From Mesorhizobium ciceri biovar biserrulae WSM1271 (GTDB taxonomy: Bacteria > Pseudomonadota > Alphaproteobacteria > Rhizobiales > Rhizobiaceae): a DNA stretch of 64,000 bases. The notes beneath the pieces were generated by a model, which searched no databases, had not been told where the DNA came from, and saw only the letters and a program-made list of their open reading frames with translations. The first letter of the stretch is position 1. Each line of letters starts with the position of its first letter. The DNA is taken from positions 6,161,501 through 6,225,500 of the forward strand of contig NC_014923.1 in the NCBI RefSeq assembly GCF_000185905.1. Direction: 5' to 3'. This document shows positions 25,677 through 35,771 of this stretch, piece by piece. The translations under genes were made by a program, and so were the position numbers.

Positions 25677-27590
25677 ATGAACTACCGGCGCGACATCGAC
25701 GGCCTGCGGGCCGTTGCGGTGCTGCCCGTCGTGCTCTTCCATTTCGGCGTGTCCGCCATTCCTGGCGGCTTCACCGGTGTCGACATCTTCTTCGTCATAT
25801 CGGGCTATCTGATCAGCGGCAGCCTGCTCGATGATCTTGAGCGGGGCCAGTTCTCGATCGGCCGCTTTTACTGGCGCCGCGCCCGGCGCATCCTACCGGC
25901 GCTGACTTTCGTCATCCTGCTCGCGAGCATTGCCGCCTGGTTCATCCTTCTGCCTTCGGATCTCCACGAATTCAGCCTTAGCGTGATCGCCGCCTCGACC
26001 TTCTGGTCGAATATCTATTTCTGGAAAACGACGAACTATTTCTCCATCGACGCAGAACTGCGGCCGCTCCTGCACACATGGTCGCTTTCGGTGGAAGAGC
26101 AGTATTATATCTTCGCGCCGATCCTGCTTTATCTGATCCACCGATACGTCTCGAAGCGCTGGCTGACGGTACTTCTGCCGATGGCCGTCGGCAGCTTTGC
26201 CCTGGCAGTCATAGCAACCTCGCTGGCACCGACGGCAGGCTTCTATCTCTTGCCGACGCGCATATGGGAGCTGGCGCTGGGCGCCATGCTGATGTTGCGG
26301 AAGCCTCCGGTCCCAGCCGGTCGGCTGGCGGTGGAACTGATCGGCCTCGCCGGCTTTGCCCTGATTGCGTTTGGCTTTGTGATGATTTCGGACAGCGATC
26401 CGTTTCCCGGCTACAATGCCCTATTCCCCTGCATCGGAACAGCACTGCTGATCTATGCTGGCCAGGATAACGCCGACAGGCCGGCACCTGTCGCCACTCG
26501 CGTGCTTCGGTTGGCGCCGCTGGTCTGGGTCGGCCTGATTTCCTATTCGCTTTACCTCGTCCACTGGCCGATCAACTCGTTCGTCCATTATCTCTCGCTG
26601 AAGACCGTCGGTGTGCCAACGATTGTCGCGATGACGGTGGCCAGTTTCGCCCTGGCGGCATTCTCCTGGAAATATATCGAGCAGCCCTTCCGCCAGAAAC
26701 GAGCCTATACCGCACCGCTGCCTATCTTCGCCTTTTCGGCGACGGCCATCGCGCTGCTGTGCGCCGGTGGTTTGGCCGGTGCACTGGGCAACGGTTTCCC
26801 GCAACGGTTCCCGGACTTCTCGACCGAACGTATCCGGGTCGGCGACTGGCGCAACGGCATCTGCTTCAACGAAAACGGGACCCGCATCGAAGACTGGAAT
26901 CTCGCCGACTGCACCCGTACAACGGGCTTTGCCACCAATGTGCTGCTGTGGGGCGATTCTTTCGCTGCCCATTATGTATCGGGACTTGAGCCCAACGCCC
27001 AGAAAATCCAGGCCAATGTCATCCAATACACCTATGCCGGCTGTCCGCCCGACCTGACCTATTTTTCCCATGCTCGGCCCGCCTGCACCCGCTTCAACGA
27101 ACGGGCCTTGTCGATCATTCGCGACGCAAACATCCAGGCGGTGATCCTGAGCGGCCGATGGACCGACTACCAGGCCAGGGGCTTCGCCGGCCTGCAGAAG
27201 ACGATCGACCGGCTTCGCGAGATGGGGGTCAAGGTCTATACCGTCGGCCAGTCTCCGGAATTCATCGCCGACGTCCAGAAGATCGCTTTCTTGGCGAAGC
27301 GGGAGCATGCCGGAACCACATCCTGGCCTATGGCTATGGATCCGGGCATCAACGCACGGGTTCTGCCGTTCACCAAAGGGGCCGATTTCATAGATCCGCT
27401 GACGTATCTGTGCGACTCGGCCGGTTGTTCATACGCCGACGCCAAGACCAATGAATTTCTCTACTTCGACTATGGCCACTTCTCTTCCGCCGGCGCGACG
27501 CTGGCCATCTCGAAATACTGGCCAAGTTTCGCCACCAGCGATAAGATCGCGAACGCAAACCGGCAATTCACGGCCGCGGGCGTGCCCTGA
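25677..27590 (+). CDS. OafA/YrhL-type O-acyltransferase with C-terminal SGNH domain
   Basis: 637 aa. Residues ~1-375 are an acyltransferase 3 domain with ten or eleven transmembrane helices: 'YRRDIDGLRAVAVLPVVLFH' (conserved R and H), 'FVISGYLISG', 'RRARRILPAL', and 'HTWSLSVEEQYYIFAPILLY'. Residues ~400-630 form a periplasmic SGNH hydrolase-like domain with 'VLLWGDSFAAHY' supplying the serine and 'DYGHFSSAGA' the Asp/His. These proteins O-acetylate surface polysaccharide, carrying the acyl group across the inner membrane. It follows the Gtr-like genes after 196 nt and probably decorates the same glycan. Confidence 0.9.
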   Translation: MNYRRDIDGLRAVAVLPVVLFHFGVSAIPGGFTGVDIFFVISGYLISGSLLDDLERGQFSIGRFYWRRARRILPALTFVILLASIAAWFILLPSDLHEFSLSVIAASTFWSNIYFWKTTNYFSIDAELRPLLHTWSLSVEEQYYIFAPILLYLIHRYVSKRWLTVLLPMAVGSFALAVIATSLAPTAGFYLLPTRIWELALGAMLMLRKPPVPAGRLAVELIGLAGFALIAFGFVMISDSDPFPGYNALFPCIGTALLIYAGQDNADRPAPVATRVLRLAPLVWVGLISYSLYLVHWPINSFVHYLSLKTVGVPTIVAMTVASFALAAFSWKYIEQPFRQKRAYTAPLPIFAFSATAIALLCAGGLAGALGNGFPQRFPDFSTERIRVGDWRNGICFNENGTRIEDWNLADCTRTTGFATNVLLWGDSFAAHYVSGLEPNAQKIQANVIQYTYAGCPPDLTYFSHARPACTRFNERALSIIRDANIQAVILSGRWTDYQARGFAGLQKTIDRLREMGVKVYTVGQSPEFIADVQKIAFLAKREHAGTTSWPMAMDPGINARVLPFTKGADFIDPLTYLCDSAGCSYADAKTNEFLYFDYGHFSSAGATLAISKYWPSFATSDKIANANRQFTAAGVP

Positions 27591-27671
27591 TCTGCAGCAC
27601 GACGGCGTCGTGCCGAAACGGACCGCTTTGCGATTGCCCGAAGGCCAACCCTCATGGTAACGAGGGCAAAC

Positions 27672-27745
27672 GCGGGTATGATGTAATGGTAGCTTGTCAG
27701 CTTCCCAAGCTGAACGCGCGGGTTCGATTCCCGCTACCCGCTCCA
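27672..27745 (+). tRNA. tRNA-Gly (anticodon CCC)
   Basis: 74 nt cloverleaf. Acceptor GCGGGTA (27672-27678) pairs with TACCCGC (27735-27741), followed by discriminator T and an encoded CCA. The anticodon stem TCAGC/GCTGA encloses TTCCCAA, giving anticodon CCC. The T-arm is GCGGG-TTCGATT-CCCGC. It lies just after the glycan-modification genes; no duplicated 3' end (attachment site) was noticed nearby. Confidence 0.95.
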
Positions 27746-27747
27746 GC

Positions 27748-27984
27748 CTATGGCGTCAGAACCATTTCAGCGCCTGCCTGTTCGTCGAACACAACCGAGC
27801 AGCCTCTCGCCAGCGCCACTGCTGCGAGGGCGTTTGCCGCCGCGTCATCCGATGAAACGAAATCGCCGGTCAACACCCGCAATTCTTCCACGCCTTCAGC
27901 CATGGACACGAAATTGCCGACCGATCGATCGTGCTTGCAGGCCTCGATCACGCAAAGCAGGTCGATGATTTCGAAGCTGCGCAT
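27748..27984 (-). CDS. small hypothetical protein next to tRNA-Gly
   Basis: 78 aa, no recognised family. Support for coding comes from a very good ribosome-binding site (GGAGG, six bases before the ATG at 27984) and a balanced, mixed alpha/beta sequence: 'MRSFEIIDLLCVIEACKHD' looks helical, and 'DDAAANALAAVALARGCSV' another helix. It is acidic and cytoplasmic by appearance. Its stop codon lies two bases from the tRNA 3' end, on the opposite strand. Nothing suggests a function. Confidence 0.6.
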   Translation of the reverse strand: MRSFEIIDLLCVIEACKHDRSVGNFVSMAEGVEELRVLTGDFVSSDDAAANALAAVALARGCSVVFDEQAGAEMVLTP

Positions 27985-28114
27985 GTTCAGCCTCCAGAAG
28001 AAATCGTCCCTTGCAAGATCATGAACGCATCGGCGGGAAATAATGTTCCCAGTGCGCTTTCGCTTGCCTCGGCCTGGCGGCGCTTTCGCCGGAGAAGCTT
28101 ACCTGAGCCAGCCA

Positions 28115-29104
28115 TCATCCCACTTCCCTCAGAATGAAGTCGTGCAGCATCTTGGCGGCCGGCGACAGCGCGCGATTCCTCACCGTGATCAGGCTGTAGG
28201 GCCTGACCTCGATGTCGAATTCGGTCTGGACGACGTCGATGGCGCCGGCCAGCCCGTCAGGGTTCTGGATGAATTTCGCCACCTGGACAGAGACCGGTGC
28301 GATGGCATCGGATTGCGCGACCATGACCAGGGTCAGGAGCAGCGAACTGGTGTTCAGGATACGGTCCGGCAAAGCGATGTTGCGGTTGAGGAAGTTGCTC
28401 TCCATCGCCTGGCGCAAGGGCGAGCCGCCCGACTGGAAGACCCAGTCATAGGCGGCGGTGTCTTCCAGCCGCACCACGCTGCCCCTGGTGAGCGGGTGGC
28501 CACGGCGCACGATCAGGCAGGCTTTCTCGACGCCGATGACGCGCGACTCGAACAGCCGCGGATTGAGATCGTCCGGGATGCGCGCGATGATGAAGTCATG
28601 GCGCGTGGCGATCAGCTCGCGTGCCAGCACATTGGAGGTCTCGACCTGCATGGTGATCTCGATGCGCGGATAGATGCGGCGGATTTCACGAATTGCCGGC
28701 ACCGCCAGCTCGATTGCCGGCGCGGTCACGGCACCCAGGAAAACCGAACCACCCTTGCCCGCCTTGAGCTCGGAAATCTCGCGGTCGACCTCGCGCATCT
28801 CCAGCAGGATCGAGCGCGCGCGCCTGGCCAAAGCCTTGCCGTATGGCGTCAAGGTGATGCCGCGCGGCAGCCTCTCGCACAGCCTGACCTCCAGCACCGC
28901 CTCCATCTCCGCGATCATGCGCGAGGCCGCCGGCTGCGAAATGTTCAGAACCTGGGCTGCCGCGCTGACCCGGCCATGGTCGTCGAGCGCGACGATCATG
29001 CGCATATGACGCAGACTGAGACCGCTGCGCAGCAGGGTTTCGCCATCGCCCGGTGCTTCTCTGTAACCATCTGAAGCTGTTGTCGGATTCGCTGGCCGCG
29101 CCAT
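28115..29104 (-). CDS. gbpR: LysR-family regulator, GbpR-like
   Basis: 329 aa from the ATG at 29104; the open frame upstream is unlike any LysR. N-terminal winged helix-turn-helix ~25-90 ('LRHMRMIVALDDHGRVSAAA', 'ISQPAASRMIAEME') and a C-terminal ligand-binding domain with two Rossmann-like lobes ~110-325. In Agrobacterium the LysR regulator GbpR is divergent from the sugar-binding protein gene chvE and controls it in response to galactose and related sugars. The same divergent arrangement with chvE-gguAB here supports the name. The 311-nt intergenic region should hold its operator. Confidence 0.8.
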   Translation of the reverse strand: MARPANPTTASDGYREAPGDGETLLRSGLSLRHMRMIVALDDHGRVSAAAQVLNISQPAASRMIAEMEAVLEVRLCERLPRGITLTPYGKALARRARSILLEMREVDREISELKAGKGGSVFLGAVTAPAIELAVPAIREIRRIYPRIEITMQVETSNVLARELIATRHDFIIARIPDDLNPRLFESRVIGVEKACLIVRRGHPLTRGSVVRLEDTAAYDWVFQSGGSPLRQAMESNFLNRNIALPDRILNTSSLLLTLVMVAQSDAIAPVSVQVAKFIQNPDGLAGAIDVVQTEFDIEVRPYSLITVRNRALSPAAKMLHDFILREVG

Positions 29105-29415
29105 CGCTTTCCCTGCCTTCTGCTCGTGTACGACCGACATCGGGGTCAGCCCGTCACGTCGCAATACATATACCAACCATGATATAGCAACCATCAAAGA
29201 TCGCATTTGACAGTTATGGCAAAGACCCACACCCTCCGCGCGTTCCAAGACGTGACGGTCGCCGACGAGAAAAATCGTATCGATTGAATCAGCGTCTCGG
29301 GGCCATGGGAGGATACCGGAGATCGATATGACGGCAGCGGTGCCTTGGCGCTTCTGCACGATTGCGCGGCCCGCGACCCCCGGGGTGCCGCGTCCATCAA
29401 ACAGGGAGAGTTAAA
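29105..29415. promoter_or_regulatory. gbpR/chvE divergent regulatory region
   Basis: 311 nt without a gene. CAACCAT occurs twice 14 bp apart (29174-29180, 29188-29194) next to the AT-rich ATGATATAG segment, about 70-90 nt before the gbpR start: candidate LysR binding sites. The chvE ribosome-binding site GGGAGAG is at 29404-29410. Confidence 0.45.
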
Positions 29416-30486
29416 GTGAAAATCATCAAGACACTGGCCGCCGTCGCGGCCCTTGGCATCGCTGCCATGACCTACTCGGCGCACGCAGCCGACAAGGGTC
29501 TCGTCGGCGTGCTGATGCCGACCAAGACCTCGCAGCGCTGGATCAATGACGGCGATGCCGTCAAGTCCCAGCTCGAGGCTCTCGGCTACACCGTCGACCT
29601 GCAATACGCGCAGGACGACATCCCCAACCAGCTCAGCCAGCTGGAAAACGAAATCACCAAAGGCCCGAAGGCGCTGATCATCGCTTCGATCGACGGCACC
29701 ACCCTGTCGGATGCTCTGCAGAAGGCCGCTGACGCGGGCGTCGTCGTCGTCGCCTATGACCGCCTGATCAAGAAGACCGGCAATGTCGACTACTACACCA
29801 CCTTCGACAATTTCGGCGTTGGCGTGATCCAGGCGAATTCGCTGGTCAAGGGCCTCAAGGAACGCTTCCCGAACACCAAGCCGTGGAACGTCGAACTGTT
29901 CGGCGGCTCGCCCGACGACAACAACGCCTTCTTCTTCTACAATGGCGCCATCTCCGTCCTGCAGCCGCTGATCGACGACGGCTCGATCAAGATCAAGTCC
30001 GGCCAGACCGGCATGGACAAGGTCGGCACGCTGCGTTGGCTCGCCGCCACCGCCCAGGCGCGCATGGACAATCTGCTGTCGGCCAACTATTCGGACGGCA
30101 GCCGCGTCGATGGCGTTCTGTCGCCCTATGACGGCCTGTCGCGCGGCATCACCGCCTCGCTGCGCGCCGTCGGCTACGGCACCGAGGCTCAGCCTTGGCC
30201 AATCGTGACCGGTCAGGACGCCGAGACCGCTTCGGTCAAGCTGATCATCTCGGGCGAGCAGTACTCGACCGTGTTCAAGGACACCCGCGAACTGGCCAAG
30301 GCCACCGTCGAGCTCGTCGACAAGGTGCTCTCGGGCGGCAAGCCGGACGGCCTCGATGAAAAGACCTACAACAACGATGTCAAGGTCGTTCCCTCGATCC
30401 TGTTGACGCCGCATGAAGTCGACAAGTCGAACTACCAGGCGCTGGTCGTCGACTCCGGCTACATCAAGGCCGACGAACTGAAGTAA
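29416..30486 (+). CDS. chvE: multiple sugar-binding periplasmic protein
   Basis: 356 aa from a GTG at 29416 with GGGAGAG five bases upstream. Signal peptide 1-24 ('TLAAVAALGIAAMTYSAHAA') then a type I periplasmic binding fold starting 'KGLVGVLMPTKTSQRWINDG', typical of ChvE/xylose-type binding proteins, with 'PKALIIASIDGTTLSDAL' and 'SPYDGLSRGI'. ChvE binds glucose, galactose, arabinose and related aldoses for uptake by GguAB; in Agrobacterium it also signals to VirA. No VirA-like gene is present here. A hairpin terminator follows 18 nt after the stop. Confidence 0.92.
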   Translation: MKIIKTLAAVAALGIAAMTYSAHAADKGLVGVLMPTKTSQRWINDGDAVKSQLEALGYTVDLQYAQDDIPNQLSQLENEITKGPKALIIASIDGTTLSDALQKAADAGVVVVAYDRLIKKTGNVDYYTTFDNFGVGVIQANSLVKGLKERFPNTKPWNVELFGGSPDDNNAFFFYNGAISVLQPLIDDGSIKIKSGQTGMDKVGTLRWLAATAQARMDNLLSANYSDGSRVDGVLSPYDGLSRGITASLRAVGYGTEAQPWPIVTGQDAETASVKLIISGEQYSTVFKDTRELAKATVELVDKVLSGGKPDGLDEKTYNNDVKVVPSILLTPHEVDKSNYQALVVDSGYIKADELK

Positions 30487-30504
30487 TCCCGGTTACAAAG
30501 TCAG

Positions 30505-30533
30505 GGGGTCCTGCGCAACGCAGGGCCCCTTTT
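30505..30533 (+). terminator. intercistronic terminator/attenuator between chvE and gguA
   Basis: 11-bp stem GGGGTCCTGCG (30505-30515) with CGCAGGGCCCC (30519-30529), one G-U pair, a CAA loop, then TTTT. It lies just after chvE inside the operon. Partial termination here would make the binding protein more abundant than the transporter subunits, a common arrangement, and its stem would protect the chvE mRNA 3' end. Confidence 0.8.
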
Positions 30534-30609
30534 CGTTCACCAGCGAGCCCGGTATTGTCACCGACCTCGCCGGCAATGTTTGCCGAGCTCTCAAGGAGCG
30601 GTAGTCCCC

Positions 30610-32138
<1,529 letters not shown>

Positions 32139-32142
<4 letters not shown>

Positions 32143-33425
32143 GCACCGAAAGCGCCCCCGCCCCGCACGGCAATGTCGCCGAAGAGCAGCGCCCACGCAT
32201 CGCCGTCTCGGCGCTGGCGACGAACCTGCGCGAATACGGCCTGATCATCGCGCTGATCGTCATCATGCTGTTCTTCCAGTTCACCACGTCGGGAACGCTG
32301 TTCAAGCCGGTGAACCTGAGCAACCTGGTGCAGCAGAACTCGTTCATCATCGTGATGGCGCTGGGCATGCTGCTGGTGATCGTTTCCGGCTATATCGACC
32401 TCAGCGTCGGATCGGTCGCCGGTTTCATCGGCGCGCTGGCGGCAAACATGATGGTCATCTGGCAACTTGGACCGCTCAGCAATCCGCTGGTGGTTTCGAT
32501 CATCTGCCTCGTCGTGGGCGGCCTGATCGGGGCGGCGCAAGGCTACTGGATCGCCTATCACAGAATACCGAGCTTCATCGTGACACTGGCCGGCATGCTG
32601 ATCTTCCGCGGCATCTGCCAGGCGCTGCTGGGCGGCGGATCCTCGGTCGGTCCGCTTCCCGACGACTTCAAAATGCTCAGCTCGGGCTTCATCCCGGATG
32701 TCATCGGCCCGCTGACGCTGATCCCGCCGACGGTGAACGCGGCCGGCAAGACCATCATGGGCAGCGGGCTGACGCTGCACATGACGACGATCGTGCTGGG
32801 CCTGATCGCCGTGCTGGCCTATGCCTATTTCGGGGTGAGGACGCGTCGCAAGCGCGAACGCCATGGCTATGAGGCCGAGCCCTTTGCCCTGTTCGTCGTC
32901 AAGACGCTGGTCGCCAGCGCCCTGGCGCTGTTCCTGGTCTATGAGTTCGCCAGCTACAGAGGCCTGCCGGTCGTGCTGCTCGTCATGGGCGTGCTGATCT
33001 CGCTGTTCGTCTTCGTCACCAAGCGCATGACCATCGGCCGCCGTATCTACGCCATGGGCGGCAATGCCAAGGCCGCGCAGCTGTCGGGCATCAACACCGA
33101 GCGGCTGACGCTGATGGTGTTCATCAATATGGGCGTGCTGTCGGCGCTCGGCGGCCTGATCATCGCGGCGCGACTGGGACAGGCGGTGCCGGCCGCGGGC
33201 CTCGGCAGCGAGCTCGACGTCATCGCCGCCGTCTTCATCGGCGGCGCCTCGGCGATGGGCGGCGTCGGTCAGGTCATCGGCGCGGTGGTCGGCGGCTTCA
33301 TCATGGGCGTGATGAACAACGGCATGTCGATCATGGGCGTCAATGTCGACTGGCAGCAGGTGGTCAAAGGCCTGGTGCTGCTCGGCGCCGTGATCTTCGA
33401 CGTCTACAACAAGAACAAGGCTTGA
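32139..33425 (+). CDS. gguB: sugar ABC transporter permease
   Basis: 428 aa, translationally coupled to gguA. About ten to eleven transmembrane helices of the BPD_transp_2 (CUT2) family, with 'FIIVMALGMLLVIVSGYIDLSVGS' and 'GGNAKAAQLSGINTERL', the family's cytoplasmic coupling loop. It is longer than RbsC (~320 aa), as are XylH/GguB-type permeases, because of an insert around residues 180-240. It forms the inner-membrane channel for sugars delivered by ChvE. It is followed by 307 nt containing two palindromic repeats before araD1. Confidence 0.92.
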
Positions 33426-33435
33426 ACGGACTTAA

Positions 33436-33481
33436 GAGCAATTCCAGGAAAAGTGTGAAACGGTTTTCCGCCCGGAATTGC
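33436..33481 (-). repeat. Rhizobiales intergenic repeat, copy B
   Basis: Hairpin element bounded by GCAATTCC (33438) and GGAATTGC (33481) with an inner GGAAAA/TTTTCC pair. Its first 34 bp (33436-33469) are the reverse complement of 13247-13280 apart from one base. Located directly after gguB. Confidence 0.8.
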
Positions 33482-33499
33482 GCCAAGACAATGAGAGTT

Positions 33500-33538
33500 A
33501 GAGCGGTTCGCCGTTTCCGTGAAACGGTGAACTGCTCT
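33500..33538. repeat. second palindromic element after gguB
   Basis: Inverted repeat of 18 bp (AGAGCGGTTCGCCGTTTC and GAAACGGTGAACTGCTCT) with two mismatches and a CGT loop. Distinct in sequence from the neighbouring copy B but similar in size. The remainder of the gap to araD1 (33539-33732) shows no gene. Confidence 0.7.
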
Positions 33539-33732
33539 GGTCGAGGAAAGCAGGAGGCATACGATCGCGACGCTGCCGGCAACCCGCCGGTAACAGAAGT
33601 CCCTGAGGGACCAGGCCCGCGAGCGCAATCCGAACTGAGAATTTAAACCGTGGCATGGACGAGGTCCCGGCCGCGCTGAGCAAGGTTTGCCGTTTTGGCA
33701 GCCCTGCCAAGGCAAATGAGAGAGGATTCATC

Positions 33733-34725
33733 ATGCTGATCTCCCAGATCCTTGACGACGCCGAGACCATCCGCGTCGTCGCCCGCAATGGCGGCAAGAC
33801 CCGGATCATCAATGGCGCCCGCAGCGTCTATTCGCTGGCGATGGAGGCCGCCCGGACCGGCGTCGGCCTCGTCGCGCTGATCGAACGCAAGGGGCTTGGC
33901 GAGACGGTCGATCTCGAGGCCGCTTACAAGAAGGGGCGGCTGCTGTCGCCGATCAATCACCCCGATCCGGCGCATCTGCACCTGACCGGCACCGGGCTGA
34001 CGCATCTCGGCTCCGCCGCGACGCGCGATTCCATGCACAAGAAGCTGAGCGCCGACGGCGAGGAGCAGCTCACCGATTCCATGAAGATGTTCCGCATGGG
34101 ACTGGAGGGCGGCAAGCCGGCGAAAGGCCAGATCGGCGTGCAGCCGGAATGGTTCTACAAAGGCAACGGCACGATGGCGGTGGCACCAGGCGCCGCACTC
34201 CTGTCACCGGCCTTTGCCAAGGACGCCGGCGAAGAGCCCGAAGTCGCCGGCATCTATGTCATCGGCGACGACGGCGCACCTTTCCGCGTCGGCTTCACGC
34301 TGTCGAACGAGTTTTCCGACCACGTCACCGAGCGCGTGAACTATCTGTTCCTCGCGCATTCCAAGCTGCGCAACGCCTCGTTCGGGCCGGAGATCCTGAT
34401 CGGCGACCTGCCGTCCGACATCCGCGGCACCTCGCGCATCGTGCGCGACAGCGAGGTGCTGTGGGAAAAGCCGTTCCTGTCCGGCGAAGCGAACATGTCG
34501 CACACCATCGCCAATCTCGAACATCATCATTTCAAATACGCGGCTTTTCGCCAGCCGGGTGACGTGCATGTGCACATGTTCGGCACGGCGACGCTGTCCT
34601 TCGCCGACGGCATCACGACCGAGGCCGGCGATGTCTTCGAGATCGAGGCCGGGGATTTCGGCCTGCCGCTGCGCAACCCGCTCGAGATCGAGCAGCCGGT
34701 GAAGGTGGCTGTGAAGGCGCTTTGA
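33733..34725 (+). CDS. araD1: AraD1/GguC family protein, fumarylacetoacetate-hydrolase fold
   Basis: 330 aa from the ATG at 33733 with GAGAGG upstream; the longer open frame is not conserved. The N-terminal part 'MLISQILDDAETIRVVARNG' and 'HLHLTGTGLTHLGSA' match the AraD1/GguC family. The FAH-type barrel in the C-terminal half carries 'VGFTLSNEFSDHVTERVNYL', 'GPEILIGDLP' and acidic metal ligands ('PEVAGIYVIGDDG'). AraD1 dehydrates 2-keto-3-deoxy-L-arabonate in L-arabinose breakdown; GguC is its Agrobacterium counterpart in the chvE-gguABC locus. Context thus fits uptake and catabolism of arabinose or related pentoses. Confidence 0.85.
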   Translation: MLISQILDDAETIRVVARNGGKTRIINGARSVYSLAMEAARTGVGLVALIERKGLGETVDLEAAYKKGRLLSPINHPDPAHLHLTGTGLTHLGSAATRDSMHKKLSADGEEQLTDSMKMFRMGLEGGKPAKGQIGVQPEWFYKGNGTMAVAPGAALLSPAFAKDAGEEPEVAGIYVIGDDGAPFRVGFTLSNEFSDHVTERVNYLFLAHSKLRNASFGPEILIGDLPSDIRGTSRIVRDSEVLWEKPFLSGEANMSHTIANLEHHHFKYAAFRQPGDVHVHMFGTATLSFADGITTEAGDVFEIEAGDFGLPLRNPLEIEQPVKVAVKAL

Positions 34726-34729
34726 GAGC

Positions 34730-34891
34730 GCGCCTTTTCCTTCTCCCCAAGTGGGAGGTGGATCGGCGCGTTAGCGCCGAGACGGATGAGGGGTGTTCCA
34801 GCGGAGTGAAACGTTGGCGTTCCCTGGAACACCCCTCATCCGTCGCCTCCGGCGACACCTTCTCCCACAAGGGGAGAAGGAAAAAGGCGCC
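34730..34891. repeat. 162-bp long inverted repeat between convergent genes
   Basis: Outer arms GCGCCTTTTCCTTCTCCCC (34730-34748) and 34872-34891 are complementary but for one extra A. Inner arms at 34782-34801 (ACGGATGAGGGGTGTTCCAG) and 34824-34843 are perfect 20-mers. A third GGCGCG-TTA-GCGCC hairpin lies at 34765-34777. The element fills the space between araD1 and the convergent binding-protein gene and could terminate both. Confidence 0.85.
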
Positions 34892-34897
34892 TCTGCC

Positions 34898-35671
34898 TCA
34901 ATAAATATCGAAGTCGAAATACTTGGCCTGGATCTTCTTGTAGGTGCCGTCGGCAACGATCGCGTCGATGGCCGCGTTGAGCTTGTCGCGCAGGGCCGTG
35001 TCGTCCAGGCGCACGGCGATGCCGGCCTGGGTCTCGGTACCCTTGACGTCGCCGACCAGCTTGCAGCAGCCGTCGCTTGCCTTCTTCAGCCAGTCCATCA
35101 GCACGAACTTGTCCGAGATCACGGCGTCAAGACGACCGTTGGTCAGGTCGGTGATCGCCTCTTCCTGGGTGGGATAGAGTTTGGCCTCCGCGCCCGCCTT
35201 GCCATATTCATTCTGGGCATAGTCGGCTTGCGTGGTCGAAGCCTGGGCACCGACCGTCTTGCCGGCAAGGGCCGCCGGTTCGGTCGAGGTGAGATCGGTG
35301 TCTTTCGGCGCCACCAGAGCCAGCGGTGTCGTATAATATTTGTTGGTGAAGGCGACCTGCTTCTTGCGCTCCTCGGTGATGCTCATCGAGGCGATGATGG
35401 CGTCGAATTTCTTGGCCTGCAAAGCGGGAATGATGCCGTCCCAGTCCTGGGTAACGATCTCGCATTCGACCTTCATCTGCGCGCACAGCGCATTGGCGAT
35501 GTCGATGTCGAAGCCTTCGACCTTGCCGTCGGCGGTAATGGTGTTGAACGGCGGATAGGCGCCCTCGGTGCCGATCTTGATTTTCTCCGCCGCCTGCACC
35601 GACAGAGAGCCGGCCAGTGTTGCCAGCATGGCAGCGCCCGTCGCCGATATGACCCATTTCGAAAATCGCAT
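34898..35671 (-). CDS. lysine/arginine/ornithine-type ABC solute-binding protein
   Basis: 257 aa from the ATG at 35671; upstream codons of the open frame are not part of the signal peptide. Signal peptide 'MRFSKWVISATGAAMLATLA', then a type II periplasmic binding fold (SBP_bac_3): 'KIGTEGAYPPFNTITADGKV', 'GFDIDIANALCAQM', and 'SITEERKKQVAFTNKYY'. The close spacing of motifs matches HisJ/ArgT-like proteins that bind basic amino acids. No permease or ATPase gene is adjacent, so it is an orphan binding protein that presumably uses a transporter elsewhere. Three conserved cysteines, including 'DGCCKL', may form a disulfide. Confidence 0.88.
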   Translation of the reverse strand: MRFSKWVISATGAAMLATLAGSLSVQAAEKIKIGTEGAYPPFNTITADGKVEGFDIDIANALCAQMKVECEIVTQDWDGIIPALQAKKFDAIIASMSITEERKKQVAFTNKYYTTPLALVAPKDTDLTSTEPAALAGKTVGAQASTTQADYAQNEYGKAGAEAKLYPTQEEAITDLTNGRLDAVISDKFVLMDWLKKASDGCCKLVGDVKGTETQAGIAVRLDDTALRDKLNAAIDAIVADGTYKKIQAKYFDFDIY

Positions 35672-35771
35672 TTTCTTGGTTCCCCTTGAACGCCGCCAGC
35701 TTGACGGGCGGCAAGGCAGCCAAGCATGGCGAGCCGGCACAGGCAAGTATTTTGCCTTGGGGCAATGAGGG

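Noticed and set aside
27672..27984. tRNA-Gly considered as an integration site of a genomic island
   Set aside because: No integrase gene, no duplicated tRNA 3' end, and flanking genes look like ordinary chromosome.
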